Shown here one piece after another: positions 1-6,470 of a stretch of DNA of 7,270 nucleotides. Numbering within the stretch: the first letter of the stretch is position 1; the number at the start of each line of letters is the position of its first letter. Origin of the DNA: an uncultured Solirubrobacteraceae bacterium. Lineage in GTDB: Bacteria; Actinomycetota; Thermoleophilia; Solirubrobacterales; Solirubrobacteraceae. A program made the position numbers and the translations under genes. Where the stretch lies: assembly GCA_955652345.1 (NCBI GenBank), contig CATPBV010000275.1, positions 1 through 7,270 on the forward strand. The letters are read 5' to 3'. A model generated the notes under the pieces. That model did not search any database, was not told where the DNA came from, and worked only from the letters and a program-made list of their open reading frames with translations.

Positions 1-43
1 GCCTGCGCCTGAGGCTCGAGCCGGCCAGGGCCTAGCGCCGCCT

Positions 44-445
44 ATGCGGGAGCTGCTTCCGGGCGAGTACGCCCCGCACAACGCGATGAGCGACCCGGGC
101 GAGATCGCGAGGTTCCACGATCGCTGCAGCGACTTCATGCGCGAGCTGCTTGAAGCCCTTGCGACCGCACCAGGCCGGCCTCGCCCTTTCCCCGAGATCG
201 AGGACTCGATCGGTTGGCCGCGCCGCCGGATAGCGTCGGTTCTCGGGGGCGTCCACCACCTCCGCTACAGGGAGTTCGCGGGGCGCCGTCCGTACCGCTT
301 CAAGGACCCTCGGCGTGCGCTCTCCGGACGTTGGGAGCTGTGGATGGACGGCAGACAGGCGCGGGCCGTGCGCGACGCAGCCGCGGACGCCGCGCCCGCC
401 CAGTCGGGCCGGCGGCAGCGAAGCGGATACGCTCCAGCGCAATGA
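44..445 (+). CDS. Small putative winged-helix protein (DUF6416-like), function unknown
   Basis: This is a 133-residue soluble protein with no signal peptide or membrane segment. Residues about 20-40 form a likely helix (ARFHDRCSDFMRELLEALA). A short segment follows that reads like helix-turn-helix (EIEDSIGWPRRRIASVLGG), then a basic strand-rich part (REFAGRRPYRF) and GRWELWMD. The order helix, HTH-like segment, GRRPY-type wing and WELWMD resembles, from memory, actinobacterial DUF6416 proteins; this is a resemblance, not a search result. The tail after about residue 115 is low-complexity, rich in Ala, Arg and Gln. The start is uncertain. The frame is open to the window edge, ATG 44 has no clear ribosome binding site, and ATG 86 (MSDPGE) would give 119 residues and drop a weakly structured leader. 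The stop codon overlaps the cyclophilin start as ATGA, which suggests translational coupling. DNA binding is plausible but unproven. Confidence 0.6.
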   Translation: MRELLPGEYAPHNAMSDPGEIARFHDRCSDFMRELLEALATAPGRPRPFPEIEDSIGWPRRRIASVLGGVHHLRYREFAGRRPYRFKDPRRALSGRWELWMDGRQARAVRDAAADAAPAQSGRRQRSGYAPAQ

Positions 446-903
446 GCACAGCGCTGATGCACACAACCCACGGGACGATCGAGCTCGAGCTGTTCGACGA
501 TGACGCCCCCAAGACCGTCGCAAACTTCCGCAAGCTCGCGAGCGAGCAGTTCTATGACGGGATCATCTTCCACCGGGTGATCGCCGACTTCATGATCCAA
601 GGCGGATGCCCCCAGGGGACGGGCACGGGTGGGCCGGGCTACACGTTCGAGGACGAGATCAACACACGAAAGGTGGTGCGTGGGGCGCTTGCGATGGCCA
701 ACGCCGGACCGAACACGAACGGCTCGCAGTTCTTCATTGTGACCGCCGAGAGCGCCCCGTGGCTCGACGGCAAGCACACGGTGTTCGGACGGGTGAGCGC
801 CGGGATGGATGCGGTCGACGCGATCGAGGCACTCCCGGCCGACTCGAGAGATCGGCCGCTCGAGCCGCCGAAGATCGAGTCCGTCGAGCTCGACCCAGCC
901 TAG
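442..903 (+). CDS. Cyclophilin-type peptidyl-prolyl cis-trans isomerase
   Basis: This 153-residue single-domain cyclophilin catalyses cis-trans isomerisation of Xaa-Pro bonds and assists protein folding. No signal peptide or lipobox is present, so it should act in the cytoplasm. The core begins at about residue 7 (MHTTHGTIELELF, then APKTVANF). Active-site residues line up with human cyclophilin A: Arg45, Phe50, Met51 and Gln53 in FHRVIADFMIQGG; Ala86-Asn87 and Phe98 in MANAGPNTNGSQFFI; Trp107-Leu108 and His112 in WLDGKHTVFGRV. The length matches minimal bacterial cyclophilins, and the enzyme should be active. ATG 442 overlaps the upstream stop as ATGA. ATG 457 (MHTTHG) is an alternative that starts right at the domain. 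Neither has a strong ribosome binding site, which fits coupling to the preceding gene. The CoA-transferase follows after two bases. The in-frame open sequence upstream of 442 belongs to the other gene's region and is not part of this protein. Confidence 0.95.
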   Translation: MSTALMHTTHGTIELELFDDDAPKTVANFRKLASEQFYDGIIFHRVIADFMIQGGCPQGTGTGGPGYTFEDEINTRKVVRGALAMANAGPNTNGSQFFIVTAESAPWLDGKHTVFGRVSAGMDAVDAIEALPADSRDRPLEPPKIESVELDPA

Positions 904-905
904 CG

Positions 906-2072
906 TTGAGCCACGCCTCCGGAGCGCCGCCGCTGGAGGGGGTCCGCGTGGTCGATTTCTCGCGCGTGCTGGCGGGCCCGTACTGCACGATGGTGCTGGC
1001 CGACCTCGGCGCCGACGTGATCAAGGTCGAGCGGCCGGGTGTCGGCGACGAGACCCGGTCCTGGGGGCCCCCGTTCGCGGAGGGCGAGGCCACGTACTAC
1101 CTGGCGGTCAACCGCGGCAAGCGGAGCATCGAGCTCGACCTCAGCGACCCGTCGAGCAGACCGGTGCTCGAGCGGCTCCTCAGCAGCGCCGACGTCGTGA
1201 TCGAGAACTTCCGTGCGGGCGTGGCGGATCGGCTGGGCCTCGGGTACGACGCGCTCAGGAAGCTGCGCGCCGACCTGATCTACTGCTCGGTCACCGGCTT
1301 CGGCTCCGGACGCCGCCCGCGCGACCGGCCCGGATATGACTTCGTGCTCCAGGCCGAGTCGGGCCTGATGAGCATCACCGGCGAGCCCGACGGGCCGCCG
1401 ATGAAGGTGGGCGTCGCCCTGATCGACGTGCTCTGCGGGCTGCAGGCGGCGACCGGGATCCTGGCCGCCCTGCAAGCTCGCGCACAGACCGGGGAGGGCC
1501 GCCGGATCGAGGTGTCACTGCTCGACAGCGCGCTGGCGGGGCTTGTGAACGTCGCCCAAGCGGTGCTCAGCACGGGCGAGGAGGCGCGGCGGTACGGCAA
1601 CGCCCACCCCAGCATCGTCCCCTACGAGCCGTTCGAGACCGCCGAGGGCTGGATTGCAGTCGCCGCGCCGAATGACGGGCTGTGGGCCGCCCTGTGCGAC
1701 GTCTGCGGCCGTCCGGACCTCGCAGCCGACGAGCGGCTGTCGACCAACGCAGGCCGTGTCGAGCACCGGGACGAAGTCGCGAGCGCGCTTGCGGAGACTT
1801 TCCGGACTCGCGCTGCCGACGAATGGCTGGCCAGCCTGCAGGCGCGGGGTGTGCCGGCCGGGAAGGTGCGAAGCGTCCGGGATGCGTTCGCGGCTGCCGC
1901 GCAAGCAGGCGAACCGGCAACGATCGTCGCTCAGCACCCGTCGATCGGAGAGTTGCCGCTGACGCGCAACCCGATCAGGCTGTTCCCGCCGGTGGCAACA
2001 GAACCATCGCCGCCGCCGCTGCTCGGGCAGCACACGGCCGAGATCCTTCGCGAGCTCGGCATCGAGAGCTGA
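906..2072 (+). CDS. CaiB/BaiF family (class III) CoA-transferase
   Basis: This 388-residue protein is a class III CoA-transferase, a family that moves CoA between carboxylic acids (formyl-CoA:oxalate, carnitine, succinyl-CoA:acid types) or acts as an alpha-methylacyl-CoA racemase. The N-terminal family block is LEGVRVVDFSRVLAGPYCTM, then LADLGADVIKVERPGVGDETR. NRGKRSIELDL (about 69-79) and VVIENFRAG (about 97-105) are the CoA-binding Rossmann segments. The predicted catalytic Asp is Asp174 in ALIDVLCGLQAATGILAAL, matching Asp169 of formyl-CoA transferase. The C-terminus has the usual LGQHTAEILRELG ending. The chosen start is TTG 906, two bases after the cyclophilin stop, because family homology begins about ten residues later and no in-frame ATG is suitably placed. 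Length is typical and no lesion is seen. The acid substrate cannot be read from sequence. The neighbouring aldehyde dehydrogenase and LvaA-like kinase suggest carboxylic-acid or acyl-CoA catabolism. Confidence 0.92.
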   Translation: MSHASGAPPLEGVRVVDFSRVLAGPYCTMVLADLGADVIKVERPGVGDETRSWGPPFAEGEATYYLAVNRGKRSIELDLSDPSSRPVLERLLSSADVVIENFRAGVADRLGLGYDALRKLRADLIYCSVTGFGSGRRPRDRPGYDFVLQAESGLMSITGEPDGPPMKVGVALIDVLCGLQAATGILAALQARAQTGEGRRIEVSLLDSALAGLVNVAQAVLSTGEEARRYGNAHPSIVPYEPFETAEGWIAVAAPNDGLWAALCDVCGRPDLAADERLSTNAGRVEHRDEVASALAETFRTRAADEWLASLQARGVPAGKVRSVRDAFAAAAQAGEPATIVAQHPSIGELPLTRNPIRLFPPVATEPSPPPLLGQHTAEILRELGIES

Positions 2073-2116
2073 CGATAGGCCTAAGGTAGCCTTGCCGCCA
2101 GGACCAGACGAGAGGC

Positions 2117-2122
2117 GAGGAG
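2117..2122 (+). promoter_or_regulatory. Ribosome binding site for the aldehyde dehydrogenase
   Basis: GAGGAG lies 5 bases before ATG 2128, inside a purine-rich run. It fixes the start at this ATG rather than TTG 2092, which opens the same frame 12 codons earlier without a comparable site. Confidence 0.7.
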
Positions 2123-2127
2123 AGGCG

Positions 2128-3675
2128 ATGGCGAGCGCGACGAGGCAGGGGCCGGCAAAGGCGGACGAAGCACCGGCCACGGCGAAGTTCGCCGTCGAGA
2201 ACCCAGCCACCGGAGATGTGATCACCGAGGTTCCGCTGCTCGGAGCTCGGGACCTGCGGGCGATGGCGCGCGCCGCTCGGGCAGCCCAGCCGGACTGGGA
2301 GGCGCTCGGATTCGAGGGTCGGGCGCGCGTGCTGAGGCGAGCCCAGAAGTGGATGCTCGACAACGCCGAGCGCATCATCGGGGTGGTCGTGTCGGAGAGC
2401 GGTAAGACCCACGAGGACGCGCAGCTGGCGGACCTCGGCTACACAGTTGCAGCGCTTGGGTTCTGGGCCAGGGAGGCGCCTGACTACCTGTCGGACGAGC
2501 GCGTGCCGTCTTGGAACAACCCGGCGACGGCCGGCAAGAGGTTGATCATCCGCTACGCGCCGGTCGGCGTCGTTGGGGTGATCGGTCCGTGGAACTACCC
2601 GATCGCGAACTCGTTCGGTGACTGCATCCCGGCGCTAGCCGCCGGCAACAGCGTGATCCTCAAGCCGAGTGAGGTGACGCCGCTCAGCTCGCTGCTGATG
2701 GCGGAGATGATGCGCGAGTGCGGCCTACCCGAAGGGGTATTCCAGGTCGCCACCGGCGATGGATCCACGGGAGCAGCGCTGATCGGCGAGGTCGACTGCA
2801 TGATGTTCACCGGCTCCGCGAAGACCGGTAAGAGCGTGATGAAGGCCGCTGCCGACGCCCTGATTTCCTGCTACCTCGAGCTCGGCGGCAACGATCCGAT
2901 GATCGTCTGCGCCGACGCCGACGTCGAGCGCGCGGCCAACGCCGCTGCGTTCTATTCGATGAACAACGGCGGCCAGGTATGCATCTCGGTCGAGCGGGTC
3001 TACGTCGAGGAGCCCGTCTACGACGAGTTCGTGAGCAGGGTCACCGACAACGTCCGGCGCCTCCGGCAGGGCGCGCCGTCCGGGGTCGGCACGGTCGAAG
3101 TTGGCGCGGTGACCTTCCCGCCTCAGCTCGAGATCGTCGCCTCTCACGTGCGCGACGCGCTCGAGAAGGGGGCCAAGGTGCTGGTCGGCGGCCATCCCCG
3201 CTCCGGCCAGGGCAGGTTCTTCGAGCCCACGGTGCTGGTCGACGTCGATCACACGATGCGGATCATGCAGGAGGAGACGTTCGGCCCGACGCTCCCGATC
3301 ATGAAGGTCGCCGACGCCGAGCAGGCGGTGGCCCTCGCGAACGACTCGAGCTACGGCCTACAGGCGAGCGTGTGGACCAGCGACGTCAAGCGCGGCGAGG
3401 CGCTGGCCCGCCGGATCGAGGCGGGGGTGGTGTGCGTCAACGACGCGCAGATCAACTACACCGCGCTGAACCTGCCAATGGGCGGGTGGAAGGCGTCGGG
3501 ACTCGGCACGCGCCACGGCGCCAACGGGATTCGCAAGTACTGCAAGGTGCAGTCGCTGCTGATCACCCGCCGCGCGCTCAAGCGCGAGCCGTTCATGTTC
3601 CCGTACCGCGCCGGCCGCACGCTGATGCTGCGCCGGTTCCTACGCCTGCTTTACGGGCGGGGGTCGCGCGATTGA
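2128..3675 (+). CDS. NAD(P)-dependent aldehyde dehydrogenase
   Basis: This 515-residue protein belongs to the aldehyde dehydrogenase superfamily, which oxidises aldehydes to carboxylic acids with NAD(P)+. All key elements are present: the oxyanion-hole Asn156 in GPWNYP, cofactor-binding Lys179 in LKPSE, the FTGSAKTGKSV nucleotide-binding turn (about 227-237), general base Glu251 in LELGG, nucleophile Cys285 in GGQVCIS, and Glu383 and Phe385 in EETFGP. It is somewhat longer than the common length of about 480-500. The extra length is a short variable N-terminus and a basic tail after residue 480 rich in Arg and Leu (ITRRALKREPF, then RTLMLRRFLRLLYGRG). That tail could be an amphipathic membrane-contacting helix as in fatty-aldehyde dehydrogenases, but this is inference. 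ATG 2128 is supported by GAGGAG five bases upstream. A 55-base gap separates it from the CoA-transferase, so it may be co-transcribed or have its own promoter. The substrate is unknown. Confidence 0.96.
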   Translation: MASATRQGPAKADEAPATAKFAVENPATGDVITEVPLLGARDLRAMARAARAAQPDWEALGFEGRARVLRRAQKWMLDNAERIIGVVVSESGKTHEDAQLADLGYTVAALGFWAREAPDYLSDERVPSWNNPATAGKRLIIRYAPVGVVGVIGPWNYPIANSFGDCIPALAAGNSVILKPSEVTPLSSLLMAEMMRECGLPEGVFQVATGDGSTGAALIGEVDCMMFTGSAKTGKSVMKAAADALISCYLELGGNDPMIVCADADVERAANAAAFYSMNNGGQVCISVERVYVEEPVYDEFVSRVTDNVRRLRQGAPSGVGTVEVGAVTFPPQLEIVASHVRDALEKGAKVLVGGHPRSGQGRFFEPTVLVDVDHTMRIMQEETFGPTLPIMKVADAEQAVALANDSSYGLQASVWTSDVKRGEALARRIEAGVVCVNDAQINYTALNLPMGGWKASGLGTRHGANGIRKYCKVQSLLITRRALKREPFMFPYRAGRTLMLRRFLRLLYGRGSRD

Positions 3676-3677
3676 CC

Positions 3678-3706
3678 CAGGGCTCAGATCCCGTGCTCTG
3701 AGACTG
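3678..3706. terminator. Imperfect hairpin between convergent genes, possible weak terminator
   Basis: CTCAGA (3683-3688) pairs exactly with TCTGAG (3697-3702) across an 8-base loop. Outer CAG (3678-3680) can pair with CTG (3704-3706) past a small internal loop. It begins three bases after the aldehyde dehydrogenase stop and includes the stop codon of the opposing kinase gene. No T-run follows on either strand, so intrinsic termination is uncertain. Confidence 0.25.
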
Positions 3707-4760
3707 CAAGCGCACGCTGCGCGATCTCGACCACGCCCTCGCCGAATGACCTGAGGTAGGGATCGTCGGTGGAGCCCGCGATCGCCCGCTTGTAGTTGCC
3801 CTCCATGAAGACGACGGCCTTCCACAGCGCCAGGGTCACATACCAGGTCAGGTCGGGTACCGAGCGTCCGGCGCGCGCCTGGTAGCGGTCGATCAGCTCC
3901 GCCCGGGTCGGGAAGCCGGGGAGGGAAGTGACCGTGTGCAGCGTGAAGCGCCCCATGTCTTCGCCGGGCTGCAACCAGTGGCTCATCAGGTACCCGAGGT
4001 CGGCAAGCGGGTCGCCGATCGTCGCCATCTCCCAGTCGAAGATTGCGATCAGGCGCGCGGGAGCGGCGGGGGCGAACATCGTGTTTCCGAGCCGGTAGTC
4101 GCCGTGCACGATCGTCGCGGCCGGCGACTCCGGGAGATTCTCGCGCAACCACTGGGCGAGCTGCTCGACCTGCGGCAGCTCGCGGGTGCGATTGTGCTCC
4201 CAGAGCCCGGTGAAGCGCCGGAGCTGACGCTCCGGGTACCCCGTCGGCTTGCCGAACCCCTCCAGACCGGCACGCTGCCAATCGACCGAATGGACTTCGA
4301 CGAGAGCGTCGATCAGCTCATCAGCGATCCGCCGCCGCTCGCCCGGATCGTCGAGCGCCGGTGGCAGCGAGCTGGTTATCACCTCACCCGCCACGCGCTC
4401 CATCACATAGAACGGCGCTCCGATCGTCGCGGCGTCCTCACACACCGCAAGCACGCGGGGGACGCGCGCGGGCGTCGGCTCGAGCGCTCGGAGCAGCCTC
4501 GCCTCCCGCAGCACGTCGTGCGCGCTCGGCGGCAGCGGTCCCCGAGGCGGCCGGCGCAGTACAACACCGGTGCTCAGCACGAACGTGACGTTCGAGTGAC
4601 CTTCGCCGATCGGCGAGACGGTCAGCGTTGCAGGCGCCTCGAGGTCATTCGCGCGCAGGAACTCGATCAGCGGTTCGAGCACCACCAGCGGCTCGCGAGC
4701 ATTGCCGTCCGCCTCGGTGCGGGTGCGGACGACGTCATCGGGCGCGAGCGGGAGGCTCAT
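3684..4760 (-). CDS. APH-fold phosphotransferase, ACAD10/LvaA-like kinase
   Basis: This 358-residue protein has the aminoglycoside-phosphotransferase/choline-kinase fold. The N-lobe has IGEGHSNVTF (about 51-60) and VLRRPPRGPLPPSAHDVLRE (about 67-86), then APFYVMERVAG with the hinge. The catalytic loop is VHGDYRLGNTMF, with Asp221 and Asn226. The metal-binding motif is IFDWEMATIGDPLADLGY, with Asp242. The SAHDVxRE block and DWExATxGDPLADLGY are characteristic of the branch containing the kinase domain of ACAD10/ACAD11 and LvaA, which phosphorylate 4-hydroxyacyl-CoAs. They are less typical of antibiotic-resistance enzymes, so an aminoglycoside resistance role is unlikely. A small-molecule or CoA-ester kinase role fits the CoA-transferase and aldehyde dehydrogenase next door. 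The start at 4760 (MSLPLAPDD) is preferred because a TANNNT hexamer lies 10 bases upstream. A start at 4787 would add nine residues. The gene converges with the aldehyde dehydrogenase (8-base gap) and diverges from the response regulator. Confidence 0.88.
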   Translation of the reverse strand: MSLPLAPDDVVRTRTEADGNAREPLVVLEPLIEFLRANDLEAPATLTVSPIGEGHSNVTFVLSTGVVLRRPPRGPLPPSAHDVLREARLLRALEPTPARVPRVLAVCEDAATIGAPFYVMERVAGEVITSSLPPALDDPGERRRIADELIDALVEVHSVDWQRAGLEGFGKPTGYPERQLRRFTGLWEHNRTRELPQVEQLAQWLRENLPESPAATIVHGDYRLGNTMFAPAAPARLIAIFDWEMATIGDPLADLGYLMSHWLQPGEDMGRFTLHTVTSLPGFPTRAELIDRYQARAGRSVPDLTWYVTLALWKAVVFMEGNYKRAIAGSTDDPYLRSFGEGVVEIAQRALAVSEHGI

Positions 4761-4770
4761 CGGAGCCCGG

Positions 4771-4776
4771 AGCCTA
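4771..4776 (-). promoter_or_regulatory. Putative -10 element for the kinase gene
   Basis: On the minus strand TAGGCT matches the actinobacterial TANNNT -10 pattern and ends 10 bases before ATG 4760. A weak TTGTTC (4792-4797) lies 15 bases further upstream. No ribosome binding site is seen, so the transcript would be nearly leaderless. This is inference from pattern alone. Confidence 0.35.
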
Positions 4777-4842
4777 CAGCCGGTCATTCGTGAACAAGCG
4801 ATGAATCCAGCCCGTTCGTGCCACCCCCCACGGGATCGCTGC

Positions 4843-4848
4843 CAGAAT
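4843..4848 (+). promoter_or_regulatory. Possible -10 element for the response regulator
   Basis: CAGAAT ends 8 bases before ATG 4857 and resembles TANNNT except at the first base. No clear -35 element and no ribosome binding site are visible. With a transcription start 7-9 bases downstream, the message would begin at or next to the ATG. The 96-base gap 4761-4856 between the divergent genes also carries TTCGTG twice (4787-4792 and 4815-4820). Confidence 0.22.
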
Positions 4849-4856
4849 CAATGCTT

Positions 4857-5555
4857 ATGGACGATCACGCCCGGGGCACGGTCCTGGTGGTCGACGACGA
4901 GCCGACTATCACAGAGGTTGTCGCGCGCTATCTGGAGCGCGCCGGTTACCGCACGCGGATCGCCGCGGATGGCCCACGCGCGATCGAGATGGCGACGACC
5001 CAGCGCCCGGATCTGGTGCTGCTCGATCTGATGCTTCCGGGCCTCGACGGGCTCGAGGTCATGCGCCGGCTGCGAGAGCTCGACCGTGACCGGATTGCGG
5101 TGATCCTGCTGACGGCGAAAGGGGACGAGTCAGACCGGGTGATCGGGCTGCGCCTAGGCGCGGATGACTACGTTGTGAAGCCGTTCTCCCCGGCGGAGCT
5201 GGTGGCGCGCGTCGATGCCGTTCTCAGACGAATCGACACCTCCCCCGACCAGGAGGCCCCGATCGAGCTCGAAGACATGACGATTGACCCCTCCTCGCGC
5301 CAAGTGTTCATCCGCGGCGAGGAGGTCCAGCTGACCCAGCGCGAGTTCGACGTTCTGCTGTTCCTGGCCCGGCATCCCGGGCAGGTGTTCTCGCGAAACC
5401 AGCTGATGGACGCCGTCTGGCAGTACTCGTTCTACACCGACACGTCGACCGTCACCGTGCACGTTCGCCGCCTGCGAGCGAAGATCGAGCCCGACCCAGC
5501 CCGTCCCCGCCACATCCAGACAGTGTGGGGCGTGGGCTACCGCTTTCAGCCGTAG
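4857..5555 (+). CDS. OmpR/PhoB-family response regulator
   Basis: This 232-residue two-domain transcription factor controls genes after phosphorylation by a sensor kinase. The receiver domain (about 8-125) has the acidic pair Asp13-Asp14 in VLVVDDEP, phospho-acceptor Asp57 in LVLLDLMLPGLDG, Thr86 in LLTAK, and Tyr105 and Lys108 in DDYVVKPFSP. After a short linker, the C-terminal winged-helix domain (about 135-232) shows LTQREFDVLLFLARHPGQVF, the recognition-helix region TSTVTVHVRRLRAKIE and the wing VWGVGYRF. All catalytic residues are intact. ATG 4857 starts just before the domain. ATG 4851 and GTG 4818 are in-frame alternatives, none with a good ribosome binding site. No histidine kinase is present in the window: the next gene is nudC, three bases after the stop. 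The regulator is therefore an orphan at this locus, though its kinase could be encoded elsewhere. Target genes cannot be read from sequence. Confidence 0.95.
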   Translation: MDDHARGTVLVVDDEPTITEVVARYLERAGYRTRIAADGPRAIEMATTQRPDLVLLDLMLPGLDGLEVMRRLRELDRDRIAVILLTAKGDESDRVIGLRLGADDYVVKPFSPAELVARVDAVLRRIDTSPDQEAPIELEDMTIDPSSRQVFIRGEEVQLTQREFDVLLFLARHPGQVFSRNQLMDAVWQYSFYTDTSTVTVHVRRLRAKIEPDPARPRHIQTVWGVGYRFQP

Positions 5556-5558
5556 CGC

Positions 5559-6470
5559 GTGTCGCTTCGTCCGAGCGTGACGTTCTCTGGGATGGCGCTC
5601 GACCGCGCGCCCGCCCAGCGCGCCGATCCACAGTGGCTCGCGCGGCTGTTGCGGGAGCGTGGCACTCGAGCCGTCGCGGCGAGTGCGGAGGGCGTCCTGC
5701 TTGACGAGGATCCATCGCCGGCGCTACCACGGGTAGGCCTTCCCGATCCCGAGGCGGGCGAGTCGGATCCGATCCTGCTGGGTCTCGAGGACGGTCGCGC
5801 GCTGTTTGCGCTCGACCTCGATGCGGTGCAGTCGCCCGTCCGGGCCTCGCTGCTATCGGGGCGCCGGATCGCAGCGCTGCGCGAGGCGGGAGCCGTCCTG
5901 AGCCAGGGCGAGGGAGGTCTTGCCGCCTACCTGATGGCTCTCCTGAACTGGCATCGCCGGCACCCACACTGCTCGGTGTGCGGCGCCGCGACGGCGATCG
6001 CGGAAGGCGGGTACTCCAGACGCTGCCCGGCATGCGGCGCGACGCACTTTCCTCGCACCGACCCCGCGGTGATCGTGGCAGTGGGCGACGGCGACCGCGT
6101 GCTGCTCGGCCGCCACGCGGGCTGGCCGGCGGCGCAGTATTCGATCCTGGCCGGGTTCGTCTCGCCGGGCGAGTCGCTCGAGGAGGCGGTCGCGCGCGAA
6201 GTCCTGGAGGAGGCGGGGATCGAGGTTCGAGACCCCGTGTTCGTCACTTCGCAGCCGTGGCCGTTTCCGTCCTCGCTGATGCTCGGCTTCAAGGCGGACT
6301 CGGATGGCAGTGAGCCGACGGCGCGAGATGGGGAGCTCGAGGATGTGCGCTGGTTCACGAGAGACGAGGTTGGGTCCGCGCTGGCTGGGGACACCACCGA
6401 CCTGCGCCTTCCGCCGAGCGTGTCGATCTCCCGCTTGCTCGTGGAGCTGTGGTGGAACAAGGACCTATAG
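5559..6470 (+). CDS. nudC: NADH pyrophosphatase NudC (Nudix hydrolase with zinc ribbon)
   Basis: This 303-residue protein is a NudC-type Nudix enzyme, a family that splits NAD(H) into NMN(H) and AMP and can remove NAD caps from RNA 5' ends. The N-terminal domain (about 1-130) is variable. A zinc ribbon follows with Cys138/Cys141 and Cys156/Cys159 (CSVCG and CPACG), then HFPRTDPAVI. The Nudix box at 199-221 fits GX5EX7REUXEEXGU exactly (GFVSPGE, then REVLEEAGI), with metal ligands including Glu214, Glu217 and Glu218. The NudC signature SQPWPFPSS is at 231-239 and separates it from general ADP-ribose or mutator Nudix enzymes. It is longer than the E. coli enzyme (257 residues) because of the N-terminal part. 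The start is GTG 5559, three bases after the response regulator stop. ATG 5592 (MALDRAP) is an alternative. Tight spacing on both sides indicates an operon. The enzyme is presumably cytoplasmic. Confidence 0.95.
   Translation: MSLRPSVTFSGMALDRAPAQRADPQWLARLLRERGTRAVAASAEGVLLDEDPSPALPRVGLPDPEAGESDPILLGLEDGRALFALDLDAVQSPVRASLLSGRRIAALREAGAVLSQGEGGLAAYLMALLNWHRRHPHCSVCGAATAIAEGGYSRRCPACGATHFPRTDPAVIVAVGDGDRVLLGRHAGWPAAQYSILAGFVSPGESLEEAVAREVLEEAGIEVRDPVFVTSQPWPFPSSLMLGFKADSDGSEPTARDGELEDVRWFTRDEVGSALAGDTTDLRLPPSVSISRLLVELWWNKDL
6459..6463 (+). promoter_or_regulatory. Ribosome binding site supporting the TTG start at 6471
   Basis: AAGGA inside the end of nudC lies 7 bases before TTG 6471, ideal spacing. 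It would be 16 bases from the alternative GTG 6480, so TTG is favoured. Confidence 0.45.

Noticed and set aside
1..43. Possible tail of an upstream gene: a frame 3 reading ends at TAG 33-35 (LRLRLEPARA)
   Set aside because: Only ten codons are visible and the other forward frames are equally uninformative, so no upstream gene can be supported. The frame of the 44-445 gene is also open to the edge.
606..905. N-terminal extension of the CoA-transferase frame through the cyclophilin gene
   Set aside because: The extension is an Arg/Gly/Asp-rich shadow translation with no family resemblance, and it overlaps a clear cyclophilin. Family homology starts only after TTG 906.
2076..2100. Short inverted repeat (GGC-AAGG / CCTT-GCC) and DtxR/IdeR-like iron box before the aldehyde dehydrogenase gene
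   Set aside because: The stem is short with a bulge and has no T-run, and the match to the iron-box consensus is poor. TAAGGT and TAGCCT here could be -10 elements, but they are not distinguishable from chance.
3640..4281. Long alternative minus-strand and plus-strand open frames across 3640-4793
   Set aside because: Their translations are rich in Arg, Pro and Ala without family motifs. They are shadows of the kinase gene caused by high G+C and few stop codons.
4580..4594. Perfect palindrome CGAACGTGACGTTCG, a possible operator
   Set aside because: It lies inside the kinase gene and encodes the conserved HSNVTF residues, well away from any promoter, so coding constraint or chance explains it.
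3684..4787. Aminoglycoside-resistance phosphotransferase
   Set aside because: The HGD and DWE motifs belong to the wider APH fold, but the SAHDVxRE and GDPLADLGY blocks fit the ACAD10/LvaA branch. No mobile element or other resistance gene is nearby.
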